From NCBI GenBank assembly GCA_964501185.1, contig CAZCRT010000006.1:1-28170 (forward strand): 28,170 nucleotides of DNA, given 5' to 3'. Position numbers and translations under genes: made by a program. Positions 6,049 through 14,519 of the stretch are shown piece by piece. Position 1 is the stretch's first letter. Each line of letters opens with the position of its first letter. This DNA comes from BS150m-G50 sp964501185 [NCBI: uncultured Bacteroidia bacterium] (lineage in GTDB: Bacteria; CAIWAD01; BS150m-G50). The notes under the pieces were generated by a model. It ran no database searches. It saw only the letters and a list, made by a program, of their open reading frames with translations, and had not been told where the DNA came from.

Positions 6049-7686
6049 ATGAACAGTACCATCTATCACTTATATCTGCTGCTTGCCGGTTGCTGTGTGG
6101 CTATCGCTGCCGCCACTGCTGCTCAACTGGAACCCGTTATATCTCCGCTATATGATGATCTACTGCAGATTGGTCTCAAGGCCGGTGATCGTGCACCAGG
6201 TGCTTTCTATAATTTTGCTACCAGGAAGCAGATGTATCGTTTTTTAAACCGGCAATCCATTAATAGCCTTTCAGCCGGGGAGCGACAACGACGGGAATTG
6301 CTGCTGCAAATATTGTCAGACGAGATTCCCCGATCCCCTCTTGCTTTCATCCCGCAGGACAACAGCCTGCCACGCCTTTACCCGCTCTGGAGCGGATCTG
6401 TTACAACTGATGGCAGTGACTCGTTTATAGAAACGACCAACGGATTCAGTTTGATCTGGGAACCGACTCCATCTGTCGGGTTAAAGCTACACTTCAAGGA
6501 TGCAACAATGCGTGGTTCCCGGGACCTTTTCAACTCTCCCGCCTGGTATCCATCACAACACATAGCCTGGACCTTCAACAGTGATAATGACCTCTATTTT
6601 CATGATGAACTTGAGGGGGGGATATTCTACTCAGGTGAGCGGTTCAGTGCACTGCTGGGGCGCGATTATCTGCGTCTCGGACATAACCGGCAGCTCACTA
6701 CTCTCACTGGCGCAAATACTCCTTCGGCCAATCAGCTGCTACTGCATTATAATGCCGACAGCTTCAACGCGCATTACCTTCTCGCTGAACTGCACAGCAA
6801 CCTCTTTGAAACCACCTACCCTGAAAACAACATGAACAAACCTCATGATGTACCGGTGCCAAAGTACCTGGCTTATCATCGCCTGGCCTGGCGGGGGCCT
6901 TCATTCGAGATAGGTTTGTCAGACATGGTAGTATTTTCAGAACAACCCTTAAGGCTGGGTTATCTTAATCCGATATCATTTTTCTGGTCAGAAGAACACT
7001 TCAACGGTGATAGTGATAATTCGCTGCTTGCACTAGATCTCAGCATGATACGACCTGGCTGGGAGATCTGGTCAGAGTTGCTGCTGGACGACTTGACCTT
7101 CAGCCGTTTCTTCACCGATCACCCGGTAAGTAAAACGGCTGCAGTGATCGGGGGCCGGATTGCACTGTCACCCGGGGTCATGTTTACCGGTGGCGCCGGG
7201 TTTGCCCGTCCTTTTGTCTACACACATTTTTATGGCAGCGATGATTTCCGCCATGAGGGGCGTCTGCTTTCCTCGCTGCAACCTAATTCACTGAACTATG
7301 CACTTTCCTGCCGCCTGCTGCTTACAGCACGACAGAGACTGGAGGCCAGCTGGGACTACACACAACAGGGTGTCGGTTATCAACAGGATGGTGTGTATCA
7401 CAATGTCGGTTCCAGTTTTGATCATACAACTTTCGAAGGAGTGACCAGTTTTCCATTTCTTTCCGGTCGACAGCAGTATACTCAACGTGCCACACTCAGC
7501 TGGCATCTGCTGGGAGCACCGCAACTCCCACTACTGCATCGGCAACTTGACTGGATGCAGATCAGTTGCCACCTGAGCCACTATCAGGAGGCTCTTGCGG
7601 TAGATCCTGACGGTACGCCCCATCGTCACGGTGAGAGTTTCAATGCCGCCTGGATCAAATTCACTATTGACCATGATATTCACTAA
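6049..7686 (+). CDS. Outer-membrane beta-barrel, Wzi-like capsule assembly family
   Basis: 545 residues. The ATG at 6049 gives a signal peptide (hydrophobic core about residues 8-24, ending ATAA) and has an AAGGGG ribosome site. After an N-terminal region of about 90 residues the chain has alternating amphipathic strands typical of a barrel. These include a segment with GRDYLRLG, a YHRLAWRG strand with a nearby FEIGLSDMVVF, and a GYLNPISFFWSEEH turn. These resemble the Wzi family, whose founding member anchors capsule at the cell surface as an 18-strand barrel. The family call rests on pattern recognition. As first gene of the operon, overlapping the next by 14 bp, it is likely the outer-membrane partner of the glycan product. 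A generic porin-like barrel is the alternative. Confidence 0.65.
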   Translation: MNSTIYHLYLLLAGCCVAIAAATAAQLEPVISPLYDDLLQIGLKAGDRAPGAFYNFATRKQMYRFLNRQSINSLSAGERQRRELLLQILSDEIPRSPLAFIPQDNSLPRLYPLWSGSVTTDGSDSFIETTNGFSLIWEPTPSVGLKLHFKDATMRGSRDLFNSPAWYPSQHIAWTFNSDNDLYFHDELEGGIFYSGERFSALLGRDYLRLGHNRQLTTLTGANTPSANQLLLHYNADSFNAHYLLAELHSNLFETTYPENNMNKPHDVPVPKYLAYHRLAWRGPSFEIGLSDMVVFSEQPLRLGYLNPISFFWSEEHFNGDSDNSLLALDLSMIRPGWEIWSELLLDDLTFSRFFTDHPVSKTAAVIGGRIALSPGVMFTGGAGFARPFVYTHFYGSDDFRHEGRLLSSLQPNSLNYALSCRLLLTARQRLEASWDYTQQGVGYQQDGVYHNVGSSFDHTTFEGVTSFPFLSGRQQYTQRATLSWHLLGAPQLPLLHRQLDWMQISCHLSHYQEALAVDPDGTPHRHGESFNAAWIKFTIDHDIH

Positions 7687-8830
7687 CTGGTTCTCCCCTG
7701 TCGTCTGGCTCTCACTCCTGCCGCTGGTACTGCTGTTGGTCGGATATGCGCTGTGGATGATGTCTGGATTCAGACGTATCCTGTATGCGGAGAACGGCAG
7801 TTATAACGGAGGGCTCTCACAGCCCCCGCTTTTCAGCGTGATCATTGCCGCGCATAACGAAGCCGATCATCTGCCTGCTACACTACGGGCACTTACTGAA
7901 ATCGACTTCCCTTCTGAAAGAGTTGAGTACATTCTGGTTAACGACCGTTCTACAGATACCACGCTGCAGTTGATGCAGAAAGAGGCACAGGTTCATTCAA
8001 ACTGGCATGTTATCAGCAGCACGCCATCATCCGACCTGCGTGGAAAAGTAAATGCACTGCGCTGTGGTACTGATATGGCCGCAGGAGACTATTTTATTTT
8101 TCTCGATGCCGATTGTGTACCTGCAGGTGACTGGTTACAGGCTTACGACTCGCTTGTGTTACAATATGATGTTATCTGTGGTCATATCTGGTCACCGTCT
8201 GATAACAGGGGAATCTGGTACAGACTGCTGAACCTTGAACATCTGTTTTCCAGCCTGCAGGTTATGGCGGGAAGTGGCCATGGGCGCCCACTCTTTTCAC
8301 GGGGAGGCAACTGGGGCTACAGCCGGGAGCTCTGGATAAAATGCGGCAGGTGGAATGCGCTGAAGGGAAAGAGCTGGGGTGATGATATTCTGATGATGGA
8401 TCAGTTCAGAAAGCAACCGGATTTACGATTCGGTTATGCGCTGCAGGCGACAGTGGCTACTCCAGCTCCTCAATCTTACAGTCATTGGCTGCGATCATCA
8501 TTGCGCTGCTACGGCAAGATTAATCAACTGACAAAAAACAGTATTGTAACTCACATACTGTTTTACCTGCTGGTGCTCCTTCTACTTGTGACCCCGCTGT
8601 TGATGCCACAACTGCTCCTGCCATGGCTGGCTGGCAGCTCTCTGATTGTTCTGGCCTTTATGCTTGTGATACATCGCGGAGCATTTCTTTTGCAACATCA
8701 ACTCCAGCCGGCTACAGTACTTCTGTTCCTGATATTGCTTCCACCCTGGGTCCTACTGCAATCTATCGCCGGGACAATTCTCAATTCCTCGGCTGCTTTC
8801 AGGAATGTATCACAGGAGGATCAATTGTGA
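7673..8830 (+). CDS. Membrane glycosyltransferase family 2 (first of three)
   Basis: 385 residues from the ATG at 7673, which overlaps the previous stop; ATG at 7643 or GTG at 7631 are alternatives, and no ribosome site is strong. One N-terminal membrane helix (about residues 8-25) is followed by a GT-A domain. That domain has FSVIIAAHNEADHL, NDRSTDTT, a DAD metal/nucleotide motif at 145-147 and an acidic GDD at about 236-238, and C-terminal hydrophobic helices (about 290-370) follow. Enzymes of this layout transfer a sugar from a nucleotide donor on the cytosolic membrane face. Unlike the other two GT2s here, the QxxRW acceptor motif is replaced by SSLRC, so it may be non-processive or use a different acceptor. 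Confidence 0.8.
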   Translation: MIFTNWFSPVVWLSLLPLVLLLVGYALWMMSGFRRILYAENGSYNGGLSQPPLFSVIIAAHNEADHLPATLRALTEIDFPSERVEYILVNDRSTDTTLQLMQKEAQVHSNWHVISSTPSSDLRGKVNALRCGTDMAAGDYFIFLDADCVPAGDWLQAYDSLVLQYDVICGHIWSPSDNRGIWYRLLNLEHLFSSLQVMAGSGHGRPLFSRGGNWGYSRELWIKCGRWNALKGKSWGDDILMMDQFRKQPDLRFGYALQATVATPAPQSYSHWLRSSLRCYGKINQLTKNSIVTHILFYLLVLLLLVTPLLMPQLLLPWLAGSSLIVLAFMLVIHRGAFLLQHQLQPATVLLFLILLPPWVLLQSIAGTILNSSAAFRNVSQEDQL

Positions 8831-9774
8831 GAGGGCATCTGATCAGCAATCTCACCAGGATACTCAAGTCCCGCTGGTTCAGCCTGCTGGCTGGTGTCAC
8901 TATCATTCTCTGGATATTCATCTCTTCAGACATCGACCTCTCGATCCTGCTGCTGCCGTCCGACCCACTACTATATCTCGTACTTGTTTTACTCCTGCCC
9001 AACCTGTTTCTCAACTACTGGCGCTGGGGTTTTCTTACGCGCAAAGTCCAACCGCATCTCAGCTGGAAGACATTATCCGGGCCATTTCTACTGGGCTATG
9101 CATCTGGAATGGTTACACCTGCCAATCTGGGTGTTCATCTGCGAGCGCTTTATCTGGGGAGTGAGCAGCGCACATCATTGTTGACCATCTCCTTTCTTGA
9201 TAAACTACTCAACGGTATTGTTGCGGGCAGTTTCGGCCTCTGGGGACTCTGGCAGATGATCTTCAGGGGTGGTACTGACAACACACCGATATCTCTTTCT
9301 ACTATTGTAATATTCGCACTGCTTTTCGCATCAATGATATTTCTGCTTTACAGGCCGGATGTGATTACCAGGCTGGTCCCGGGGCGCTGGCGAAGCCCTG
9401 AATCACTTCCCAGACGGATCACCGGTGCACTTGAATCGGTTAACAGTGCGACTATGACTCTGGCGCTGTCAATTACAATAGTTGCCTACCTGGTGTATAT
9501 GTTACAGTTTCTGCTGCTGCTTTGTATCACAACCGGTGAATTCAATCTGGAGCTGTTCGCACCGATTGCGGGTATGATGTTCATCAAGGGTTTTCTATCT
9601 TTCACCTGGGGTGATCTGGGTGTACGCGAACTCCTTACCACCTGGCTGCTTGTTCCATATCATGTATCACAAAACGCGGCTGTTCAAGCCTCGATGCTCA
9701 TCTTCGAAATCAACATCCTGCTGCCGGCTATGATGGGAGCCGTTGTGCTTCTGTCCAGAAGGAGGCGCAAGTGA
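8827..9774 (+). CDS. UPF0104 / LPG-synthase-TM family membrane protein (flippase-like)
   Basis: 315 residues starting at GTG 8827, with AGGAGG 7 bases upstream and a 4-base GTGA overlap with the previous stop. It is almost entirely membrane-embedded, with about seven or eight helices. A YASGMVTPANLGVHLRALYL segment and an FLDKLLNG segment are the signature of the lysylphosphatidylglycerol synthase transmembrane/UPF0104 family. The C-terminal aminoacyl-transfer domain of MprF is absent, so this is the membrane domain alone. Such proteins commonly sit beside GT2 enzymes in bacteria and archaea and are suspected to move or hold lipid-linked products. Here it may translocate the glycolipid made by the flanking glycosyltransferases; that is inference. 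Confidence 0.8.
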   Translation: MRGHLISNLTRILKSRWFSLLAGVTIILWIFISSDIDLSILLLPSDPLLYLVLVLLLPNLFLNYWRWGFLTRKVQPHLSWKTLSGPFLLGYASGMVTPANLGVHLRALYLGSEQRTSLLTISFLDKLLNGIVAGSFGLWGLWQMIFRGGTDNTPISLSTIVIFALLFASMIFLLYRPDVITRLVPGRWRSPESLPRRITGALESVNSATMTLALSITIVAYLVYMLQFLLLLCITTGEFNLELFAPIAGMMFIKGFLSFTWGDLGVRELLTTWLLVPYHVSQNAAVQASMLIFEINILLPAMMGAVVLLSRRRRK

Positions 9775-10880
9775 TTATAACGCTGCTGCTGGCTGTCAAC
9801 GCCCTCTTTTACATGCTGCTGATGCTCTGGTTTCGCAGAGGACTGCAGCTGCTTGAGGTAGAGCGGCCCGGTTCCGGCATCGAGGATGGTGTCACTGTTG
9901 TTGTTGCTGCCCGTAATGAAGCTGAGAGATTACCAAAACTGCTGAAGGCGCTGCAGCAGCAGGTAACCGGTAGTTTAACATATGAAGTGTTGTTGATTGA
10001 TGATGGCTCTACTGATGATACTGCAGCTATCATCTCTGCGGCTGCCGCTGCAGATGAAAACATCAGGGCTCTGGCAACTACCGGGTCCAGACAGGGTGGT
10101 AAGAAAAATGCTATCACTCTCGGTGTAAAAAACGCCCGCTACCCGCTTATAGCAATCTGTGATGCCGACAGTGAACCACAACCAGGCTGGCTGCTGGCAC
10201 TTGGAAGCGCCTTTTCACCCGAAACAGGTATGGTGCTGGGTATCACCAGGCTGGAAGCCGATAACACCATGTTCTCACGGATCATTCAAATCGAATATGC
10301 CGGGATTCTGGGTATCGGTCTGGCTACTGCAGCACTGGGTGTACCACTCTTTGCTTCAGGTAGTAATATGGCATTCAGACGTCGGGCTTTTTATGATGCT
10401 GGCGGTTTCGATAACCTCGAACATGTTTCCGCCGGTGATGATACTTTGATCATTCAGGCTATAAACCGAAACACAAACTGGGAGATAGAACCACTTATAG
10501 ATAAGCAGGCGTTTGTGCACTCCCGCGCTCCACGTAGTATCAGTCAACTGCTTTCACAACGCGCGCGCTGGTCATCCACCCACATCGGCCTGCCGGATTT
10601 CCGTCTTACACTCATTGGCATCAATACCTATCTGCTTGTAAGCAGCATTCTGATCACGGGTATCTGCAGCTTTTTCCAGCCAGCCTGGCTTGCTGTGGCA
10701 GCGCTTCTACTGTTGCTGAAAGTGCTCGCTGAGACAGGTTTCCTGCTGCGTTGCAACCGCCTGCAGGGCATAAAGGTTTCATGGCAACATATTCTGGTCG
10801 GGCAATTCTGGGAGCTCCTGTACATCCCCATCAGCCCTCTGCTGGGATTAACCGGATTATTTCGCTGGCGGCGTAAATGA
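9771..10880 (+). CDS. Membrane glycosyltransferase family 2 (second of three)
   Basis: 369 residues from GTG 9771, supported by GGAGG 5 bases upstream and a GTGA overlap. An N-terminal helix precedes a complete GT2 core: VTVVVAARNEAERL, IDDGSTDDT, DAD at 131-133, GDD at about 222-224 and QRARW at 263-267, then two or three C-terminal helices. The QxxRW motif is typical of enzymes that extend a glycan or use lipid acceptors, such as hyaluronan/cellulose/PgaC-type synthases and ceramide glucosyltransferase-like enzymes. The length is closer to the single-sugar type. The next gene is a CE4 deacetylase, so an N-acetylhexosamine donor is plausible. Confidence 0.85.
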   Translation: MIITLLLAVNALFYMLLMLWFRRGLQLLEVERPGSGIEDGVTVVVAARNEAERLPKLLKALQQQVTGSLTYEVLLIDDGSTDDTAAIISAAAAADENIRALATTGSRQGGKKNAITLGVKNARYPLIAICDADSEPQPGWLLALGSAFSPETGMVLGITRLEADNTMFSRIIQIEYAGILGIGLATAALGVPLFASGSNMAFRRRAFYDAGGFDNLEHVSAGDDTLIIQAINRNTNWEIEPLIDKQAFVHSRAPRSISQLLSQRARWSSTHIGLPDFRLTLIGINTYLLVSSILITGICSFFQPAWLAVAALLLLLKVLAETGFLLRCNRLQGIKVSWQHILVGQFWELLYIPISPLLGLTGLFRWRRK

Positions 10881-11515
10881 GTGATCTTCTGTTGCGAACT
10901 CCTTTCTGGCTGCGATGGTATGATCACCAGGCTCTTTACCAGACTGGAGATGAACGAATCCTTTTGACTTTTGACGATGGTCCACACCCACAGTGGACAC
11001 CACAACTGCTTGATATACTGGATCGCTTTAATTTGAGAAGCCTGTTTTTCGTGTGTGGAAATCGCCTGAAACAATATCCGGAAACTGCTCGACAGATTGT
11101 CACTGCCGGCCACGAGCTGGGTATGCATGGAATGTATCACAAATCCCTGCTTTTTCGTTCGGAATCCGCCATCCGGGAAGAACTGATGGAGGAACAACTT
11201 CTCTTCTCTGAGTTTAATCTGCCTGCTGCCCGTTTCGTCCGCCCTCCCTTTGGTTACTTCTTCATCCCCTACAAGCGGGCTGTCCGCTCTCTTCAACTGA
11301 CCAGTGTGATCTGGAATCTGACGGTCAAGGATTACAAGTGCGAAAGTGAGAATGTCATTCTGAGACGATTGCTCAAATTGCAACGAGCCGGTGATGTCAT
11401 CCTGCTGCATGACTACTCCAGATGTACCGGACAACTGCTCTCCATTTTATCCGATTACCTGACGATCAGCCAGGAGAGTGGCCTGCATTTTGTATCACAT
11501 GGAGAAGTTTTATGA
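10877..11515 (+). CDS. CE4 (NodB-type) polysaccharide deacetylase, probably cytosolic
   Basis: 212 residues starting at ATG 10877 in an ATGA overlap. All CE4 motifs are visible: TFDDGP (Asp33 and Asp34), a metal-binding HGMYH (His84 and His88), RPPFG (Arg122 onward) and LLHDY (His178). The usual Ser/Thr after the first metal-binding His is Gly. CE4 enzymes remove N-acetyl or N-formyl groups from amino sugars. There is no signal peptide and no strong membrane segment, so unlike exported PgaB/IcaB-type enzymes it should work on the cytosolic face, as proposed for NaxD/ArnD-like enzymes acting on lipid-linked sugars. Placement between two GT2 genes suggests it edits an intermediate before the next sugar is added. 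Confidence 0.88.
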   Translation: MSDLLLRTPFWLRWYDHQALYQTGDERILLTFDDGPHPQWTPQLLDILDRFNLRSLFFVCGNRLKQYPETARQIVTAGHELGMHGMYHKSLLFRSESAIREELMEEQLLFSEFNLPAARFVRPPFGYFFIPYKRAVRSLQLTSVIWNLTVKDYKCESENVILRRLLKLQRAGDVILLHDYSRCTGQLLSILSDYLTISQESGLHFVSHGEVL

Positions 11516-12564
11516 CACTGCTGCTGTCCTTGCTGGGCCTCTGCTACCTCGTTCTTACGCTATTCCTGATAGTACGTTCTGCGTCAGGTCGCCGTTACGC
11601 TACGGCCGGGAGTGGTGAGTTAACGATGGCTCTTGTAGTAGTCGCTTACAACGAGGAGCAGACACTGCCCTGTTTCCTCCAGTCGCTTGAACGACAGGAT
11701 CTGACAGATTGCAATCTAACCCTGCACCTGGTCGATGATTACTCCAGCGACGATACTGTTGAAGTGATGAGGGCGTATACAGAGCGAGTTTCATTTGAAA
11801 CAGATCTACATCTGAGTGAAACAGGTCTTGGGAAAGTTAACCAGCTGCGCAGACTCTTGCCCCGGCTTGAAACTGATGTGATACTTCTGGCTGATGCAGA
11901 TTGCATTCTGCCTGCAGACTGGCTGCAGAAACAGCGTCAGTGGTTCCTGAGCAACCGGGGAATTCTGAGCGGTGCGGTTTTGCCATCAGCTGGCAGCTCT
12001 TTCCAACTGCTGGACTGGTTGTTCATTTCAGGACTGGGATCAACATTTTCCGGTACCGGCCAGGCACAATCTGCTTTCGGTGCTAACCTGGCTATAGATA
12101 GTGACTCGCTTCGCAAGATTGATTACAGCAACTCGATCACAGGTGATTCTGCTGAAGATCTGCAACTGGTACAACGGGCACTTGCACTGAACATACCGGT
12201 GAACTTACACCTTGATCCACAGCTGCTGGTTCGTACTTCTGCCCTGCCCTGGCGTCGATATCTACAACAAAAACTACGCTGGCTGAAGGGTATAAGCCAT
12301 CTCAGGCCGATAACAAAAGCCAGTGTGGTCGCTTTTGTGGTCATGCAGCTGCTGGCAGCTGTCAGTGTGATACAACTGCCGCATCAATCACTTCTGGTAT
12401 CAGTCACACTTGGTAATCTGTTCCTGCTCTGGTCATTCAGCAACCGTCTGAATATCCGGCTTCCCCTGATACCAATGCTCCTCTTTCCATTTTACTGGAC
12501 AGTTCTATTGTTGAACCTGACGCTCGGGTTATTCTACCTGCCTGATGACTGGAAACGCGAATGA
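11512..12564 (+). CDS. Membrane glycosyltransferase family 2 (third of three)
   Basis: 350 residues from ATG 11512 (ATGA overlap; GGAGAA about 8 bases upstream). An N-terminal helix (about residues 2-22) is followed by a GT-A core with ALVVVAYNEEQTL, DDYSSDDT, DAD at 128-130, an ED pair at 215-216 and QKLRW at 253-257. C-terminal helices (about 275-340) follow. The motif set is complete, so it should be active. Its sequence is clearly different from the other two GT2s, so it is not a recent tandem duplicate and presumably adds a different sugar or forms a different linkage. Confidence 0.83.
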   Translation: MTLLLSLLGLCYLVLTLFLIVRSASGRRYATAGSGELTMALVVVAYNEEQTLPCFLQSLERQDLTDCNLTLHLVDDYSSDDTVEVMRAYTERVSFETDLHLSETGLGKVNQLRRLLPRLETDVILLADADCILPADWLQKQRQWFLSNRGILSGAVLPSAGSSFQLLDWLFISGLGSTFSGTGQAQSAFGANLAIDSDSLRKIDYSNSITGDSAEDLQLVQRALALNIPVNLHLDPQLLVRTSALPWRRYLQQKLRWLKGISHLRPITKASVVAFVVMQLLAAVSVIQLPHQSLLVSVTLGNLFLLWSFSNRLNIRLPLIPMLLFPFYWTVLLLNLTLGLFYLPDDWKRE

Positions 12565-14096
12565 GTGTATTACGATATTGCACAGGCGGCTGGCAGCCGC
12601 AGTTTGTCTCCAGCTACACTGAAATTCACTTCCGACGTCCCTGGTTGCCCTGGCATCCGCTTTACAGGCGATTACCGGAAATTGTGTTTGACGCTCCGTT
12701 GCGGGTACCACGTGGTAGCAGTCACTTTCCTTTATTGTTAACTGTCAGGGACGCGCATCGCTTCCCGGTTGAGTTAAGTCAACTGCAGGTGGAATTTGCC
12801 GGCCCCCCCGGAAGTGTCTTCAAGCTGTCAGGTTGCTACCGCTACGACCAGCCCTGGGCACACCACGTGTTTCAGATTCCACTTCCCTCAGGTCAGAACT
12901 TCATCCGTTGCAGGGTGCATTTTAAACTGCAACAGGGGAAAAACTCCAGCCGCTTTATTAACGACAGCTATCCCGGTCATTATCGCCCTTTCAATATCAC
13001 TGTCAGCCGCGACAGTACACCAAGATTACCCGGAAGCTACAGTGGTGACCTGCATTTCCATTCCTCCCTCAGTAACGATCAGGTTGAATTCGGTGCACCC
13101 CTGCCATTACTGCAAACCGCGATGCGTGCCCTGGAGTTGGACTTCACAGCTGTTACAGATCATTCATATGACCTGACTGATGGAATCAGGTGGCAGCAGC
13201 TGCAGAGGGAAACTGCTGATTTGAACAGAAGTGATCCCGCACATCTGTTGCTGCCGGCAGAAGAAGTATCAGTCCGCTCTGACAGTGGTTATAATATCCA
13301 TCTGCTTGTCCTCAATGATCACAGGCTCTATCCTGGAAGTGGCGATAGCGGCCGCAGTTTCAGCCGCCGGTCAGAACTTGACCTGCAGACACTCCTGAAA
13401 CAGTTGCAAACAGGTGCAGTAGCAATAGCCGCACATCCCGGTGAGCGGCCAGGTTTCCTGGAACAGCTGTTGCTGCGCAGAGCTTCATGGAGCGACAGCG
13501 ATTGCGCTCAACTTGAGGTTTTCCAGGTCGCTAACGGTTCAGGCAATCAGGATCTTAGGCACGGAATGAACCTCTGGTTGAATCAGTTACACAGCGGCAG
13601 GCGCGTGTTCATTGTCGCCGGCAATGATGCGCATGGTGATTTCAACCAATCCAGACGTATGCGTATTCCATTTACTACGATCAGTCGCAGCGGTCATCAT
13701 CGTACCGGTTGGTGGCAGACAGTTGTTTTCAGTGAACATCTGCAGATTGCTGAAATTGTGTCAAATATCGCCAGAGGGCGTTCGTTTGTTACAACAGGAC
13801 CGCAACTGGGGATGGAACAGCAGGGAATATTCATGCCGGAAGTGTTTGATCCCACAACCCCTTTACGCCTGCACCTGATCAGCAGCAGTGATTTCGGGCA
13901 TTTCAGATCGGTTCTAGTGCATCTGGGCGGGAGGACAGGTGAAAGAACTGTTACACTTGAGATGAAACAACAGCTTCAACATGAGATTACAATCTCACCA
14001 CAGCTCATTGACCAATCTGATTATCTGCGCATCTCCGGGAGCACAGTTTTCGGTAATCAGTTCTACAGCAATCCCCTCTACAAATCAACATTTTGA
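12561..14096 (+). CDS. PHP-domain metallohydrolase (CehA/McbA-like) with extra N-terminal domain
   Basis: 511 residues from ATG 12561 in an ATGA overlap. Residues about 160-400 form a PHP domain with the expected metal ligands: GDLHFHS (His165, His167), TDH (Asp200, His201), an acidic AEE, AHPGE (His292) and GNDAHGD (Asp356, His358). This arrangement is that of the CehA/McbA branch, mostly phosphoesterases or hydrolases of unknown substrate. An unusual N-terminal domain of about 155 residues, probably beta-rich with many aromatics, precedes it, and about 100 residues follow it. There is no signal peptide or membrane helix. As last gene of the coupled operon it may hydrolyse a phosphodiester or cyclic intermediate of the pathway; the actual substrate cannot be read from sequence. 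Confidence 0.75.
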   Translation: MSVLRYCTGGWQPQFVSSYTEIHFRRPWLPWHPLYRRLPEIVFDAPLRVPRGSSHFPLLLTVRDAHRFPVELSQLQVEFAGPPGSVFKLSGCYRYDQPWAHHVFQIPLPSGQNFIRCRVHFKLQQGKNSSRFINDSYPGHYRPFNITVSRDSTPRLPGSYSGDLHFHSSLSNDQVEFGAPLPLLQTAMRALELDFTAVTDHSYDLTDGIRWQQLQRETADLNRSDPAHLLLPAEEVSVRSDSGYNIHLLVLNDHRLYPGSGDSGRSFSRRSELDLQTLLKQLQTGAVAIAAHPGERPGFLEQLLLRRASWSDSDCAQLEVFQVANGSGNQDLRHGMNLWLNQLHSGRRVFIVAGNDAHGDFNQSRRMRIPFTTISRSGHHRTGWWQTVVFSEHLQIAEIVSNIARGRSFVTTGPQLGMEQQGIFMPEVFDPTTPLRLHLISSSDFGHFRSVLVHLGGRTGERTVTLEMKQQLQHEITISPQLIDQSDYLRISGSTVFGNQFYSNPLYKSTF

Positions 14097-14519
14097 GGTA
14101 ATCCAGCCTCGAAAACAGTGAACTGAATTCCTGAATACACCCCACGTTTTCAACAATAACTGCGATTACAGGTGGGTGTTATGCATAAAATCCGACGTAT
14201 ACTGAACAATTCTCTTCCTGATCTGTAGCTCTGCAGTACATCCAGAAAAGAGTACTGGATTCTATCCCACTGTATTTGAAGAACATATTTATCTGGCAAC
14301 AGGTTTGGCATTCATTTTGCTATGAAAACAGTAAGAATTACAGTGAACTGATTTGCCAGATACTACCTCCAGGCTACTCAGACTTTCCTTGTGCCTTAGG
14401 AATGCAGCTGTAACTCAGAAGGAGTTAACTCTCTTCGGGTGAAAATAAATTATGCGCCCGCAAGTATGAGTATAGCGGTGAGATTGCCCCTCACCGCTTT
14501 TTTATATCCAAAAACAGCA
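14097..14519. other. Intergenic region after the glycan operon
   Basis: No gene is convincing here. An imperfect inverted repeat near 14137-14180 (ACACCCCAC with GTGGGTGT, a long loop and no T-run) is a weak hairpin. Near 14411-14427 a small stem TAACTC/GAGTTA lies upstream of the terminator at 14474. The whole 14380-14503 stretch could be the end of the operon transcript or a short separate RNA. Confidence 0.4.
14474..14503 (+). terminator. Intrinsic terminator, plus strand
   Basis: AGCGGTGAG (14474-14482) pairs perfectly over 9 bp with CTCACCGCT (14490-14498) around a 7-base loop, followed by six T residues. The minus strand lacks a T-run after the stem, so it serves plus-strand transcripts, probably the glycan operon about 380 bases upstream. 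Confidence 0.8.
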
